A stretch of 64,000 nucleotides of DNA from Clostridia bacterium (GCA_017416485.1 JAFQCH010000018.1:1-64000), one strand, 5' to 3'; counted from the stretch's first letter, positions 10,201 to 18,304 are shown. Notes: a model not told the origin generated them from the sequence alone. Numbers and translations: made by a program.

Positions 10201-13200
10201 ATGCGGTGGAAGCTGTTGAAGCAATCCTCAACGGTCTGTTTGATCTTATTGATTCTCTCACGGATGCAGAAAGCACCGTTGCTGCTGTTATTAACCTGAT
10301 TCCGAATCTCATTTACTTCCTGAATGCAGACGGCTTCAAGTCCAGCATCAACAACCTGCTTGATCCCATCAATGCACTGCTTAAAAAAGTCGGTCCTCTT
10401 CTTGGTGACGGCGAAGAAATCAGCATCAATGCTCTTCTCGGTGATTCTCTTCCCATTGATATCACCAACCTCACCACCGAAGCAGTTCTTAAACTTCTCA
10501 CAACACTCGAAGTCAATGGCGCACCTCTCAACATTCAGTTTGTCGCTTATGACGAAGACGGTAATGAACTGTATGATCTCGGTGAAATCCTCAGCACGCT
10601 GTATGTCGGCGAACTTGCAGCTTACGACTATGCTGACGATCTTACCGGTTACTATCTTGATCTCGGCGATGCCGAATACGATGTTCTGACTCTCGTTCTC
10701 AGCTTTGCAATTGAACTGTTCACCATCAACGGCGACCTCTTTGCAGGTCTCATCGGTGAAGACAGTGCTGCCATCATCGACGGCATCATCGGCTTGCTTG
10801 CAGGTTACTCCGTAACTTACACTGCTCCCGATTGGGCTTACATGTATGAAGGCGAAGATGCACTTGCACAGCTTGCTGCAAACGGCTTCCCGAAAATTGA
10901 ATTTGCATATCTTGCTTATGCAAATGAATGGGATGCACCCACTGCACAGGGCATCTATGATATGCTCGATGACGTTCTTGTTATGGTTATGGACAGCGTT
11001 GCAGGCGGTAACACCATTGCTCAGCTTATCGAAGGCATTCTGACCGACAAAGTTTACTCCGATGCAAACCTTACCGCTATCGTTGAACTGATCGTCAATG
11101 CAATCGCAGGTTTCGATGCAAACCTCCGTGATCTTCTTGACATCGTTCTTGATACCGACATCGCAACCTGGTTCACATTCTGTAAAGAACAGACCGATGC
11201 TGAATCCGGTGAAACCAAGTTCGTCTGCACCAAGGATTGGGGCGTTGATGCCGCAGCTGATGCCGCCGCAAAGAAAACCGCATTCGTTGCAGGTCTTAAG
11301 GAAGTCCTTGCTCCCGCAAACGCACTTCTCGCATGGCTGTTCTTCGGCGAATCCTACACCTTCTTCAACGGTCACGATGGTGAAGTTCTCATCAATCTTG
11401 CCGGTAACGAAGGTTATGCACAGGGTCTTGTACCTCTGTTTGAAGCTCTTGGCTGCACCATGAAACCCGCATCTGATTACTACGATGCAACCAATAAAAC
11501 TTACAACGTCGGCAATGCTGTTGCAGATATCCTCGATGCTGCACTTGCTCTCGTTGATAAAATCTCCGCCAATCCGATTCCCGAAGCATTCGCACTCATC
11601 CCGAACCTGCTGTACTTCATCAATGCAGGCGGTCTGAACTCCGCAATTGCAAACCTTCTTGCTTCTGTCAACGGCGTCATTGCTAACCTTGGCGATGTTG
11701 TCGGCGCAGAAAGCGCACAGGCACTGCTTGCAAAACTTATTAACTTCGACCTCAGCAACCTTGACACCGATGCTGTCTTTGCACTTCTTGCAACAAAAGT
11801 CGGATTCATCACCAATGCCGAAATGGTTGCAGCTGTAAAGAACATTTTTGCAGTCGGTGAAGCTGATTCCTTCACATCCGCAAACGGTGCAACCGCTTAC
11901 AGAGTTGACATCGCCGGCAGGGAATACGATGTTCTTACTGTGGTGCTTGCATTCGCACTCGATGCATTCAAACTCAACGGCGAACTCTTCTCCGAACTTC
12001 TCGGTGCTGAACAGTATCAGGCAGTTCTCAACCTGCTTGCAGGTGCAATCGATGAATTTGAATATGTCGATATCAACTGGGCATACATGTATGACGGCGA
12101 CCTTGCACAGCTTGAAAATGCAAACGGCGAATTCCCCGAAAGAACCGGCTCCGCATACACCATCTACACCCAGTATATGAACAACTGGAACAAGGAAACT
12201 GCTGATTATCTCAACGACGTACTTGATACTCTTGTTCAGGAAATCGTCAAGATCGCAAAGGATGAAAACACCAGCATCGGCAAGATGCTTGATGATGCCA
12301 TCACCAACGGTCTGTACACCAACAACATTCTCAATTCTTTGATTAAAGCTGCTGTCGGCGCTTTGGTTGCCTATGAAGATATCATCGTCAAGGCAGGCGT
12401 TCTTCTTGATGCACAGGGGCTTGCAACCTGGTTCGATGATTACTGTGTCATCGATAAGGAAGGCAATGTAACTGTTACCAAGGATTGGGGCATTGACTCC
12501 GCAGCAACAAATGAAGCCAAGAAGGCAGCATTCGTTGAAGGCTTTGTTGAAGCACTTCAGCCCGCATACAGACTCCTTGCATGGCTTCTGTTCGAAAAGG
12601 ACTTCGAATTCCTGACCGACTACGCAGGTGCTGACCACATCGTTATCACCGGCGGCGCAGGCTACAACGAAGCATTCGTACCTCTCCTCGAAGCGCTCGG
12701 TGCTGAAATGAAGCCCGCAAGTGCATACACAGATGCTGACGGCAACATCGATATGGAAAATGTTGTCAGAGACATCTTCACCGCAGTTACCGATATTCTT
12801 TCCTCTATCTGCGGCGATCTGCAGAATCCCGGTGAAAAGGGTGCAATCGGCACTATGCTCGATCTGCTTCCCAATGTCATTTACTTCATCAATGCAGACG
12901 GTGTAAAGGCAGTTGTCAACAACCTGCTGGCTCCCGTAAACTTCATTCTCAATGAACTCAAGGCATTCGGTGTCAACATTGACTTCGCAACTCTTATCGA
13001 AGGCATCGACATCACCAACCTTGACTGGTATGCAGTATTTGATATTGTTGAAGATCTTGTGCCGCTGTACTTCCCGGATTTCACACAGGAATTCCTTGCA
13101 ACCCTTTACATGGGCAAGGCTGAAGCTTACACTTCCGCAAACAGTGAAACCGCATACCGCATGGTTTACACCGAAGAAGAATCCAGAAGAGATATGATCA

Positions 13201-14930
13201 CGGTTGTTATTTCCTTCGTCGGCGATGCATTCGTTGATGCAAGAAATAAAGATCAGCTTGTTGACTGGATGGGCGAGGATATCTATAAGGTTCTCCTTAC
13301 TTACCTCTCCTGTGCTGCCGTTTCTGTTGAAATGCAAGACTTTACATGGTTGAGCACGGAAGCAGGTACGAAGTTCTCTCCCATCACCGGCAGACCTTCC
13401 AGTGGTTCTGCAAGTGTGCCTGCAGGCGAAGGCAGCATCTATGATACCGTTTACGGTAAGTACTTCACCCCTGAAATGGGTCAGTACATGGAAGACACTC
13501 TTCCCGAATTCATTGACACTGTAATCGAACTGCTTGGTTTTGAAGATGCAAACGGCGATGGTGTTTACGAAAATCTTGAAGAAATTCTTGATTCTCTCAT
13601 CGGCGAAACCCTTTACACCAAGTCCAATCTCGAAGCCATTGCTGGTGCTCTTCCCGGCTTGATCGATATGATTAAGGAAGCTGTCGGCGAAGAACTTTAT
13701 GTCATGATCGCCAACGTTCTCAATACTGCTCTCGGTATTGACCTGAACTACTGGAATAACTACAGAGTTTCCGATATCGAAGAAGGCAACAGAGATCAGT
13801 TTGTTGGCGAACTCATCAGACTTCTCAAGCCTGTACATCCCATTCTCGGATGGTTGCTTGCTGACGAAGACCTGATCGCTCTGTTCCACAGTGCAGACGG
13901 TTCCGGCAGAGACTTGATCGTTGTCGAAGGTGCCGAAGGTTATGCTTACGGTATCATTCCGATTCTCGAAGCGCTCGGTTGCGATGCAGACAGCATCCGT
14001 ACTCCGGAAGAATTCAAGCTTGTTGCCGAAAGCAATCAGCCTGAAAACATGCTCAGACTGATTCTCAACCCGCTGCTTGACAAGGTTGACATCGTTCTGG
14101 CTGATCCCGTCAATGAACTCTTTGAAATCCTTCCCGGCGTCATCTTCTTTATGAATTCCAATGGTCTTGATACCATTATCAAGAACACCGCAAATGCAAT
14201 CTTTGCAGTTCTTGAAAATCTTGAACCCGCTATCGGCAAACTTGATATTTATGAACTGATCGGATTCGATCCGACCACTCTGAATATCAACACCATCATC
14301 GAAGAAATGCTTGCAGATCTCGATGAAAAGACCGAACTTGAGTTCAAGGCAGCTGCTATGGATGCTGTCGGCGAACTGACCATCGGTGAAGTTGTCGAAT
14401 TCACTTCCAAGAACGGCAACACCGCATACACCATGAAGTATGCATCCGAAGAAGACAGAACCGATATGGCAACCGTACTTCTCCGTTTCGTTCTGACCAT
14501 CGTCACGGTTGAAGAAAATGCAAGATCCATTAAGATCATGCTCAAGGATGCTCTGGATGAAGATGCTTATAAGTTCGTTTGTGCGTTGCTTGACAACTTC
14601 GTTGACATGGCACAGTCGGCTGACGGCATGGATAAGATCCTCTACACCATCTACTACATCTATGTAGGCGCTAAAGAAGGTGCCGACGGTGTGGACGGCG
14701 CACTTGACGATGCAAACGACAACTATGGCTTTATGCAGGATCTGCTTGAAAACAGCAGTGTTCCTTTCCTGAAAGACATTGCCGGCACGCTCGGCGATTT
14801 CCTGGATAAGAACTTCGATGATATTGTTGATTCCGAAGGCATTATTCCCAATGGCTTCATCAAGTTCTTCCAGTCTCTGTTTGATCTCTTTGAAAAGATC
14901 ATCAACTGGTTCAAAGGTTTCTTCAATTAA
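4287..14930 (+). CDS. Giant secreted repeat protein (~3547 residues), function unknown
   Basis: The start is the ATG at 4287, 6 nt after AAGGAAGGG; an in-frame upstream ATG at 4233 lacks an RBS. Residues 1-38 are a signal peptide: a basic KFTKK stretch, LLSTFLALLMIFS and a cleavage region near VYAAAG. Residues 40-~900 are helical with no domain I recognise. From about 1279 onward there are five divergent repeats of 415-470 residues, starting near residues 1279, 1751, 2179, 2594 and 3017, plus a degenerate one before. Each opens with a W-x-YM-like motif and contains a Y(S/T)xAN(L/I) helix, an ASWF/ATWF motif, a TKDWG motif in three copies, an (L/I)IPNLIYF(L/I)N helix and a YDVLTLVL segment. 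The protein is acidic and Cys-poor. There is no LPxTG or SLH domain; it ends in a hydrophobic amphipathic helix (FEKIINWFKGFF). A surface or matrix role is inferred. Confidence 0.85.
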   Translation: MEQKAKFTKKLLSTFLALLMIFSACYAGVNGVYTVYAAAGDSKYTHAEVIESINAALADGKSYSSANNAFTVTGDNGKTLAAAERIFDYAVKTYRGGRADTASNNSGDTLLAAFLAEFQSEFSSDERGTQLATAVLNPAGTTVKGYENRTWVENKKKTGQSSNPGVGADYTANATEWPSGVPASTTKTVSIKVDVDAFLQSYDLIDDIPSSFLTEVSYTYAYAQGKYAETTKVDTIDGGCDDDTYDVTYKSTVWNYMSAKPVRTVTKNTTAKKYLKSILKFFNEEVLAYTQEDLLDMPLSTLEYLDKQAVDFQEMMNNNFNDATLAHFDVPKSEISAFITRLAFAHKVVAAKSAIDTMDAWVGSEYNVESYSQMSSLYNKVNSAYKTANGMQTDVKTFILANYPEVAAKYNSINFTEAKAYIDTLYEIMTEQRLEEMVNSMMAKYNEYDALLIRENVNDPSDPDVSSLLSSKNTWNSILGSYTNKAYYRTYYTTGIQAQWESFAAKIDAVAEVRGLKADYQTYYNYFYPIIYTADVNNHDNDFLMTLYDEMDGQLDNLSNKYKDIKTNYNETIAENIFTLNYGGKDQLLQDIVTEQSGAGKDEIKNILVARTEQQIDNVQAYAGVTTVNFDNFAVIKSTISHFDYDLYDYVTNKGWLSSDYVSKYGMVQTLLDRYHAFSKAGDGGKSFFDEDFTFEEDGYYAIRYAGDQKVATGETDENGDAIVEQLGYPNDLVRDGADDNYYVTEQTMVDTIAKLDGFITSRDFGALLNFYNEEEDAYVGLKEYLNMMLTDMLYTDKMINTLVGAIFPMLCEMIANKLVGAIGDLDGAWVDDNGIPWIDLQAVTGSIGGNIALYLDNARAASHDGGDQKDFPTVFKELGLYIYPYTLAQSLAISNPSFYGPESDIYKALTAAGRDWSKLVAEDDPATLDVDETKALEFAWGVYDQDSFLDTLACILDSIIPLLQAAFSTKAFSEEVSNAAIAYSPELLTVKSVFIRGGLRLSIPALGAYNTLIVPLFEVLGVKSIPTLSPDCSGDDVSQAVFGTLLKRVNEILDAPLSTILEILPNLVYFLSMDSVQEMLDSLTIPLTLSIHEVEVIDFDGWLGYLLDGLDGMLADKISFDVELVVADLINEQGGLYGLLGFELTNFNEVITGLIPMLGGLLGGEESAIDLSALTLPPIRQQDLIFCSDWVGAEGDPAPLRANKGDLLYWLLDYLVSALEDPAFMDMIMGLLGSSEEGGISGMITPLIQKITASFAGNPRGALAAIMEVLNPVSYDLKEMTWVESQWGYEGIDGLQPVDMIYLNYSNDWNEEKANYLVDNFDSLLSTILEMVEMDLGDAENLGAFLQGKINALFTNANITKLVEMLCGLGDSASAVIADVVTNQVGINIASWFKAFGYLFPAETWAEDAEIIKPTDKAYINNLGIEGIANEDGTISWFFNRMPLVDGDGYTFVNILSRLLGEAQILIEFLFAGTDVSAFAGVLKLIGYETFESTLGMLMEAIGVVGVPSQAQFNADPMGSFTNTLIALLDWFYALTDAEDFASQLLELIPDLFYYIESNGLSVLLHNLLMPVLVLVDTIRPLFDININQLLSIIVSDFISFGEFNMDTILQYVLHGIYIGSDDPDYVEINIDLNNLRVSDILKIVDQIAGTNLYESNLVEYGVTGFCSGVIDVTTDEGYAYKMTTVTAADAITILVTGLLEALGQPAQDTTKTNGDVLFAFLGEMMNSATIAGLYPVLAGILEGIDVTYTEPNWGYMLPAGGDIFTLGNARETIGYLAYTTDWTPARAAAVYDKLDELLVSLVADFDGDVATLVNSILEDKVYSDANLNMIIETIVNLFAGINASLFDLVDVILDTEIADWFGMCEEQTDAETGETKLVCTKDWGVDEATDKRATFMAALVEVLTPANTLLEWALFGNGIEFFTGSEKDEDGNYTYNDIIAIAGSEGYDRAIVPIFRALGIALAPASSFNNAVEAVEAILNGLFDLIDSLTDAESTVAAVINLIPNLIYFLNADGFKSSINNLLDPINALLKKVGPLLGDGEEISINALLGDSLPIDITNLTTEAVLKLLTTLEVNGAPLNIQFVAYDEDGNELYDLGEILSTLYVGELAAYDYADDLTGYYLDLGDAEYDVLTLVLSFAIELFTINGDLFAGLIGEDSAAIIDGIIGLLAGYSVTYTAPDWAYMYEGEDALAQLAANGFPKIEFAYLAYANEWDAPTAQGIYDMLDDVLVMVMDSVAGGNTIAQLIEGILTDKVYSDANLTAIVELIVNAIAGFDANLRDLLDIVLDTDIATWFTFCKEQTDAESGETKFVCTKDWGVDAAADAAAKKTAFVAGLKEVLAPANALLAWLFFGESYTFFNGHDGEVLINLAGNEGYAQGLVPLFEALGCTMKPASDYYDATNKTYNVGNAVADILDAALALVDKISANPIPEAFALIPNLLYFINAGGLNSAIANLLASVNGVIANLGDVVGAESAQALLAKLINFDLSNLDTDAVFALLATKVGFITNAEMVAAVKNIFAVGEADSFTSANGATAYRVDIAGREYDVLTVVLAFALDAFKLNGELFSELLGAEQYQAVLNLLAGAIDEFEYVDINWAYMYDGDLAQLENANGEFPERTGSAYTIYTQYMNNWNKETADYLNDVLDTLVQEIVKIAKDENTSIGKMLDDAITNGLYTNNILNSLIKAAVGALVAYEDIIVKAGVLLDAQGLATWFDDYCVIDKEGNVTVTKDWGIDSAATNEAKKAAFVEGFVEALQPAYRLLAWLLFEKDFEFLTDYAGADHIVITGGAGYNEAFVPLLEALGAEMKPASAYTDADGNIDMENVVRDIFTAVTDILSSICGDLQNPGEKGAIGTMLDLLPNVIYFINADGVKAVVNNLLAPVNFILNELKAFGVNIDFATLIEGIDITNLDWYAVFDIVEDLVPLYFPDFTQEFLATLYMGKAEAYTSANSETAYRMVYTEEESRRDMITVVISFVGDAFVDARNKDQLVDWMGEDIYKVLLTYLSCAAVSVEMQDFTWLSTEAGTKFSPITGRPSSGSASVPAGEGSIYDTVYGKYFTPEMGQYMEDTLPEFIDTVIELLGFEDANGDGVYENLEEILDSLIGETLYTKSNLEAIAGALPGLIDMIKEAVGEELYVMIANVLNTALGIDLNYWNNYRVSDIEEGNRDQFVGELIRLLKPVHPILGWLLADEDLIALFHSADGSGRDLIVVEGAEGYAYGIIPILEALGCDADSIRTPEEFKLVAESNQPENMLRLILNPLLDKVDIVLADPVNELFEILPGVIFFMNSNGLDTIIKNTANAIFAVLENLEPAIGKLDIYELIGFDPTTLNINTIIEEMLADLDEKTELEFKAAAMDAVGELTIGEVVEFTSKNGNTAYTMKYASEEDRTDMATVLLRFVLTIVTVEENARSIKIMLKDALDEDAYKFVCALLDNFVDMAQSADGMDKILYTIYYIYVGAKEGADGVDGALDDANDNYGFMQDLLENSSVPFLKDIAGTLGDFLDKNFDDIVDSEGIIPNGFIKFFQSLFDLFEKIINWFKGFFN
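8125..14650 (+). repeat. Array of five long protein-coding repeats inside the giant gene
   Basis: Repeat units begin near 8125, 9541, 10825, 12070 and 13339 and are about 1.25-1.4 kb each. Units 2 and 3 are the most alike: a stretch around 9749-9774 recurs almost unchanged at 11047-11072, and both carry near-identical DNA for an EQTDAE.GETK segment followed by TKDWGVD. Units 1 and 5 are the most divergent. This pattern fits growth by tandem duplication from the middle. Confidence 0.75.
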
Positions 14931-14937
14931 CCTCAAA

Positions 14938-14970
14938 AACCCCGCTTGCGGATATCCGCAGGCGGGGTTC
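14938..14970 (+). terminator. Hairpin after the giant gene
   Basis: AACCCCGC (14939-14946) pairs with GCGGGGTT (14963-14970), with an inner palindrome TGCGGATATCCGCA. The following T-run is weak. Confidence 0.65.
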
Positions 14971-15019
14971 GTCTGTATATAGAATAAAATACTCTGCAAA
15001 TAACCAAAATGGTGTGTTA

Positions 15020-15295
15020 GGCGGACTCACATAGGGATTTACACGGTTTTGAAGGAATCTTTTCTCCCACAGAAACACCCGAAGGCTTTGAAATACACAA
15101 AGTATTTCTGCATCCTCCGGTTGCTCCTGTGAGAAAAAATCTAACCTTCAAAACTTCAAAGCACTCCAAAAAGAGAGATTTTTTCGCAGGACAATGAAAA
15201 AAGCCATGGTAAGGCTGACGCCTACCATGGCTTTTTGAAGTAGTATTGCGGGAAAATATCCATTTTGGAGCGTATAAATCCTATGTGAGTCCGCC
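15020..15295. repeat. 276-bp non-coding element with inverted terminal repeats
   Basis: The left end (15020-15041, GGCGGACTCACATAGGGATT plus TA) is the reverse complement of the right end (15275-15295) apart from one extra base. Inside, a second imperfect inverted repeat joins TTTGAAGGAATCTTTTCTCC (from about 15047) to CTGTGAGAAAAAATC and CCTTCAAAA near 15134-15160. A strong hairpin follows at 15199-15238. No reading frame of note is present. The form is that of a MITE-like or other miniature element, or a long structured RNA. No target-site duplication could be seen with confidence. Confidence 0.6.
15199..15238. terminator. Strong bidirectional hairpin within the 15-kb element
   Basis: AAAAGCCATGGTA (15201-15213) pairs with TACCATGGCTTTT (15225-15237), with an inner GGC/GCC pair and a 4-nt tip. 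A-run and T-run flanks allow termination on both strands. Confidence 0.7.
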
Positions 15296-15338
15296 TTTTG
15301 CAAAGTTCTTTTTGTTATGTCGATAGTTTGGGGGGGAA

Positions 15339-17411
15339 TTATTTCAGTGCAACGGCGGCATTATAAGCCGATTCTGTGGCGTTTGCAAGGTTGCCGAGCT
15401 TGTCGGCATCACCGATTTTGTAGCAGCGCCAATTGGTTTTTTGCAGGTCTTCCCACAGAGCTGAGCACGGCTTTGAACCCAGTGCGAGCACCACTGCATC
15501 CACGGGCATTTCGGTTTTTTTGCCGGTTTTTGTGTTCTTTGAAACAATTTTATCTTTATAGATTTCGCAAAGGGCTTCATCTGTTCGGATGACCGTGCCA
15601 GCTGCTTCAAGACGGGGCAAGATATCGTCAATGTGTTGCATCCATGCACCGGGCGCTACGGAAGATGCCATTTCAATGATGGTCGTGCGGTTGCCGGCTT
15701 CGTTGAGGTATTCAGCTGTTTCAAGCCCTGTAAAGCCCGAACCGATCACAGCAACATTTTTGTCCGACAACTTGACTTTGCCCGAGAGAATGTCTTCAAA
15801 TGTCAGCAAGTTTTCGTAAGTATATTTGCCGCCGAAGAAAGGTTTGTGTGCGGTACTGCCGACTGCGCAGAAGACGGCATAGGGGTGAATATCTGCAATG
15901 AGTTCTCTTGTTGCTTCCGTGTTGAAAATGAATTTTGCGCCGTGGTCAACCGCCATCTTGTAAAGATCCTGCGTGAACCAGTCAATTTTGTCCTTTTTCG
16001 GGGGCATTTTTGCAAGATTGATCTGTCCGCCGGGTTGTGCATCCTTTTCAAAAACGGTTACATCAAAGCCTCTTTGAGCCAGAATATCAGCGGTCATCAG
16101 GCCGGCAGGACCTGCGCCGCAGATAACTACGCGTCTGTCGGCACCGTCTTTTTTCAGTTCTGTTCCTTCGTGACCGACAAACGGATTGACGGCACATTCA
16201 CCGTGTGAACCGCTGTAAGCATTGGTCTGCATGGTTTCAATGCAGTTTAAGCAACAGATGCAGCGGCGGATCGTTTCACCGTTTTCAGCTTTCTTTGCCC
16301 AATGCGGGTCGGCAATGTGCGGTCTGCCGAGAGACACAAAATCCTGTGTGCCTTCTTGCAGCTGTGCTTCGGCCTGTTCGGGAGAACGTATCAGGTTGGC
16401 GGCAAGAACGGGGATGTTTACCGCTTCCTTGACGGCCTTTGCCATGTATTTTCTCCAGCCTGGTTCAAACGAAGACGGCTCGAGCCAGTAGTTGAATGTG
16501 TCGTAACCCGCAGAAGAAACGTCAATGGCATCAATGCCTAAGTTTTCCAGTGCTTTTGCAATTTTAACACCCTCTTCAAGGTTGTAACCTTTGTCGGGTT
16601 GACCAATGCGGTCATAGCATTCATCGACGGTCAGACGGACGATAAGCGGGAAGTCTCTGCCGCATTTTTCGCGGATGCCGTTGATGATATTTGTGATAAA
16701 GCGCATTCTGTTTTCAAAGCTGCCGCCGTATTCATCGGTGCGCTGATTGGTAACAGGACTGAAAAACTGTTGCAACAAATATCCGTGCGAAGCGTGCAGT
16801 TCCACGCCGTCAATTCCCGCTTTCTGGACGCGGACCGCACCTGCAATGAATTCCTGTTCGAGCTCTTTGATTTCTTCAATCGTCAGTGCTCTGACCTTGC
16901 CGCCTGCAAAATAAGCAGGCTCGCAGGCAGAGGGCGCAACCGAAGCGGGCGCCACATTCTTTTCAATGAGTGTCGGACCCAATGCGGGGGTGAGCTTATA
17001 AAGCAGCTTGCCGTAAAATCCCTTTGTCAGTTTTTCCATCTGAATGCTCAACGGAACCGTGCCGACAAGCAGACCGATGTTCTGTCTGCCGGGATGGTGC
17101 AACTGCACAAAAATCTTTGCATTGTGTTTGTGGATTCGCTGTGCAAGCTCGGAAAGCGAGAAAATGTTTTCGTCTGTACTTGCAGACAACTGTGCAAAAG
17201 CTGCGGAACCCGTCTTGTCGTCAATACGGGTGATTTCGGTAATAATGAGTCCCGTACCGCCCTTGGCGCGTTCTTCGTAGTAATTGAGCATCTTTTCGGT
17301 GGTTTTGCCGTCAAACCGACCGAATCCCATGAGCATGGGTGCCATAACGATACGGTTTTTGATTTCGCAAGAGCCGATGTTCATCGGTGTGAACAGCATT
17401 TTGTCAGTCAT
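15339..17411 (-). CDS. NADH:flavin oxidoreductase / 2,4-dienoyl-CoA reductase-type FMN-FeS-FAD enzyme
   Basis: The 690-residue protein has an N-terminal Old Yellow Enzyme TIM barrel (about 1-370) and a C-terminal FAD/NAD(P) Rossmann part (about 400-690). Barrel signatures include NRIVMAPM, QLHHPGRQ, HASHGYLLQQFFSP and EYGGSFENR. A cysteine cluster, CICCLNC followed by CAVNP, marks the 4Fe-4S site between the domains. VVICGAGPAG is the FAD-binding motif and VAVIGSGFTG the second dinucleotide site. The family includes FadH, trimethylamine dehydrogenase and the bile-acid enzymes BaiCD/BaiH. It reduces enones or enoyl thioesters with NAD(P)H. The ATG overlaps the stop of the upstream SDR gene by 8 nt, so they are made together. 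The substrate is unknown; a steroid or phenolic enone is possible but not shown. Confidence 0.88.
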   Translation of the reverse strand: MTDKMLFTPMNIGSCEIKNRIVMAPMLMGFGRFDGKTTEKMLNYYEERAKGGTGLIITEITRIDDKTGSAAFAQLSASTDENIFSLSELAQRIHKHNAKIFVQLHHPGRQNIGLLVGTVPLSIQMEKLTKGFYGKLLYKLTPALGPTLIEKNVAPASVAPSACEPAYFAGGKVRALTIEEIKELEQEFIAGAVRVQKAGIDGVELHASHGYLLQQFFSPVTNQRTDEYGGSFENRMRFITNIINGIREKCGRDFPLIVRLTVDECYDRIGQPDKGYNLEEGVKIAKALENLGIDAIDVSSAGYDTFNYWLEPSSFEPGWRKYMAKAVKEAVNIPVLAANLIRSPEQAEAQLQEGTQDFVSLGRPHIADPHWAKKAENGETIRRCICCLNCIETMQTNAYSGSHGECAVNPFVGHEGTELKKDGADRRVVICGAGPAGLMTADILAQRGFDVTVFEKDAQPGGQINLAKMPPKKDKIDWFTQDLYKMAVDHGAKFIFNTEATRELIADIHPYAVFCAVGSTAHKPFFGGKYTYENLLTFEDILSGKVKLSDKNVAVIGSGFTGLETAEYLNEAGNRTTIIEMASSVAPGAWMQHIDDILPRLEAAGTVIRTDEALCEIYKDKIVSKNTKTGKKTEMPVDAVVLALGSKPCSALWEDLQKTNWRCYKIGDADKLGNLANATESAYNAAVALK

Positions 17412-18204
17412 CCCACTTTACCGCCTTTCCGTCTTTTACCGAGGCCTTGTATTCTTCAAACTTTTTCTTTTCCATGCCCCAATAAATACTGCGAACAAAA
17501 GGCATGAACTTCATAAGCTGTTTGGAAATGGTAAACAGCATGCACGGACTGACATTTTCTGCCCCGTTTTCAATGCCTTCCACCATTTTTGCGGCAACAA
17601 CATCGGGCTGCTGAACAGGGAAGGGCTTTTTGAAAATGAATTTGTTGGCAGTCTTGAAAAAGTTTGTGTCGGTCGCCACGGGGTAAAGGCAGGTCAATTG
17701 CACATTGTCCGGTTTTTCAAGACGAATGCCTTGCTGAAAACCGTTCATGGCAAATTTTGAGGAACTGTAAAGGGAAAATCCGGGCATTGCCATTTCACCG
17801 ATTGCAGAAACGGTAATAGCAAAAATACCATTCCTGCCGTTGAGATATTGCACATATTTTTCGTACGAATAGATCGGGGAGAAGACATTGGTTTCATATA
17901 TTCTCTCGATGTGTGCCCAATCCGCATTGTCGAGTTCTTCATAATAGGCATAGCCTGCATTTGCATAGAATATGTCAATAAAATCAAAAATCTCCTGCGA
18001 TTTTTCAAATATAGCATCCACGGCCTCTTGGGAAGAAACATCAAGATGCATGATTGTTACCTTTGAAGGGTCAAATTTTACAAGATTATCCGTATCTCTG
18101 TCAATGCACAGAATATGATTATTGCCTTTGACCAGTAATTTTAAAACTTCGAGTCCGATGCCGCTGTTGCAACCTGTCAGAACAATGTTTTTTCCTGTTA
18201 ACAT
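17404..18204 (-). CDS. Short-chain dehydrogenase/reductase
   Basis: This 266-residue protein is a classical SDR. TGCNSGIG (10-17) is the nucleotide-binding turn, NAG (82-84) the structural motif, and Y146-SSS-K150 the catalytic pair. It oxidises or reduces an alcohol/ketone with NAD(P)(H). The start at 18204 has AAAGGAGG 7-8 nt upstream on the minus strand; a longer frame to 18381 would run through the promoter and is rejected. A TTGAAA-17-TATAAT promoter precedes it. Its stop overlaps the ATG of the iron-sulfur flavoenzyme, so the two probably act on one substrate in succession. Confidence 0.9.
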   Translation of the reverse strand: MLTGKNIVLTGCNSGIGLEVLKLLVKGNNHILCIDRDTDNLVKFDPSKVTIMHLDVSSQEAVDAIFEKSQEIFDFIDIFYANAGYAYYEELDNADWAHIERIYETNVFSPIYSYEKYVQYLNGRNGIFAITVSAIGEMAMPGFSLYSSSKFAMNGFQQGIRLEKPDNVQLTCLYPVATDTNFFKTANKFIFKKPFPVQQPDVVAAKMVEGIENGAENVSPCMLFTISKQLMKFMPFVRSIYWGMEKKKFEEYKASVKDGKAVKWDD

Positions 18205-18234
18205 CACTTCTGCCTCCTTTTGATTGATGTATAT

Positions 18235-18263
18235 ATTATACCACAATAAATACCGACTTTCAA
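18235..18263 (-). promoter_or_regulatory. Predicted promoter of the SDR-flavoenzyme operon
   Basis: On the minus strand TTGAAA (18258-18263), 17 nt, TATAAT (18235-18240). Confidence 0.65.
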
Positions 18264-18304
18264 TTATTATTAAAAAAACAATATTTGTCAGGATTTCTTT
18301 GCTA

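Noticed and set aside
7596-14999. A 2467-codon open frame antisense to the giant gene
   Set aside because: It lies wholly opposite a gene with signal peptide, RBS and repeats. Its residues (very rich in Cys, His, Phe, Ile) look like a mirror of biased codons, and it has no family match or RBS.
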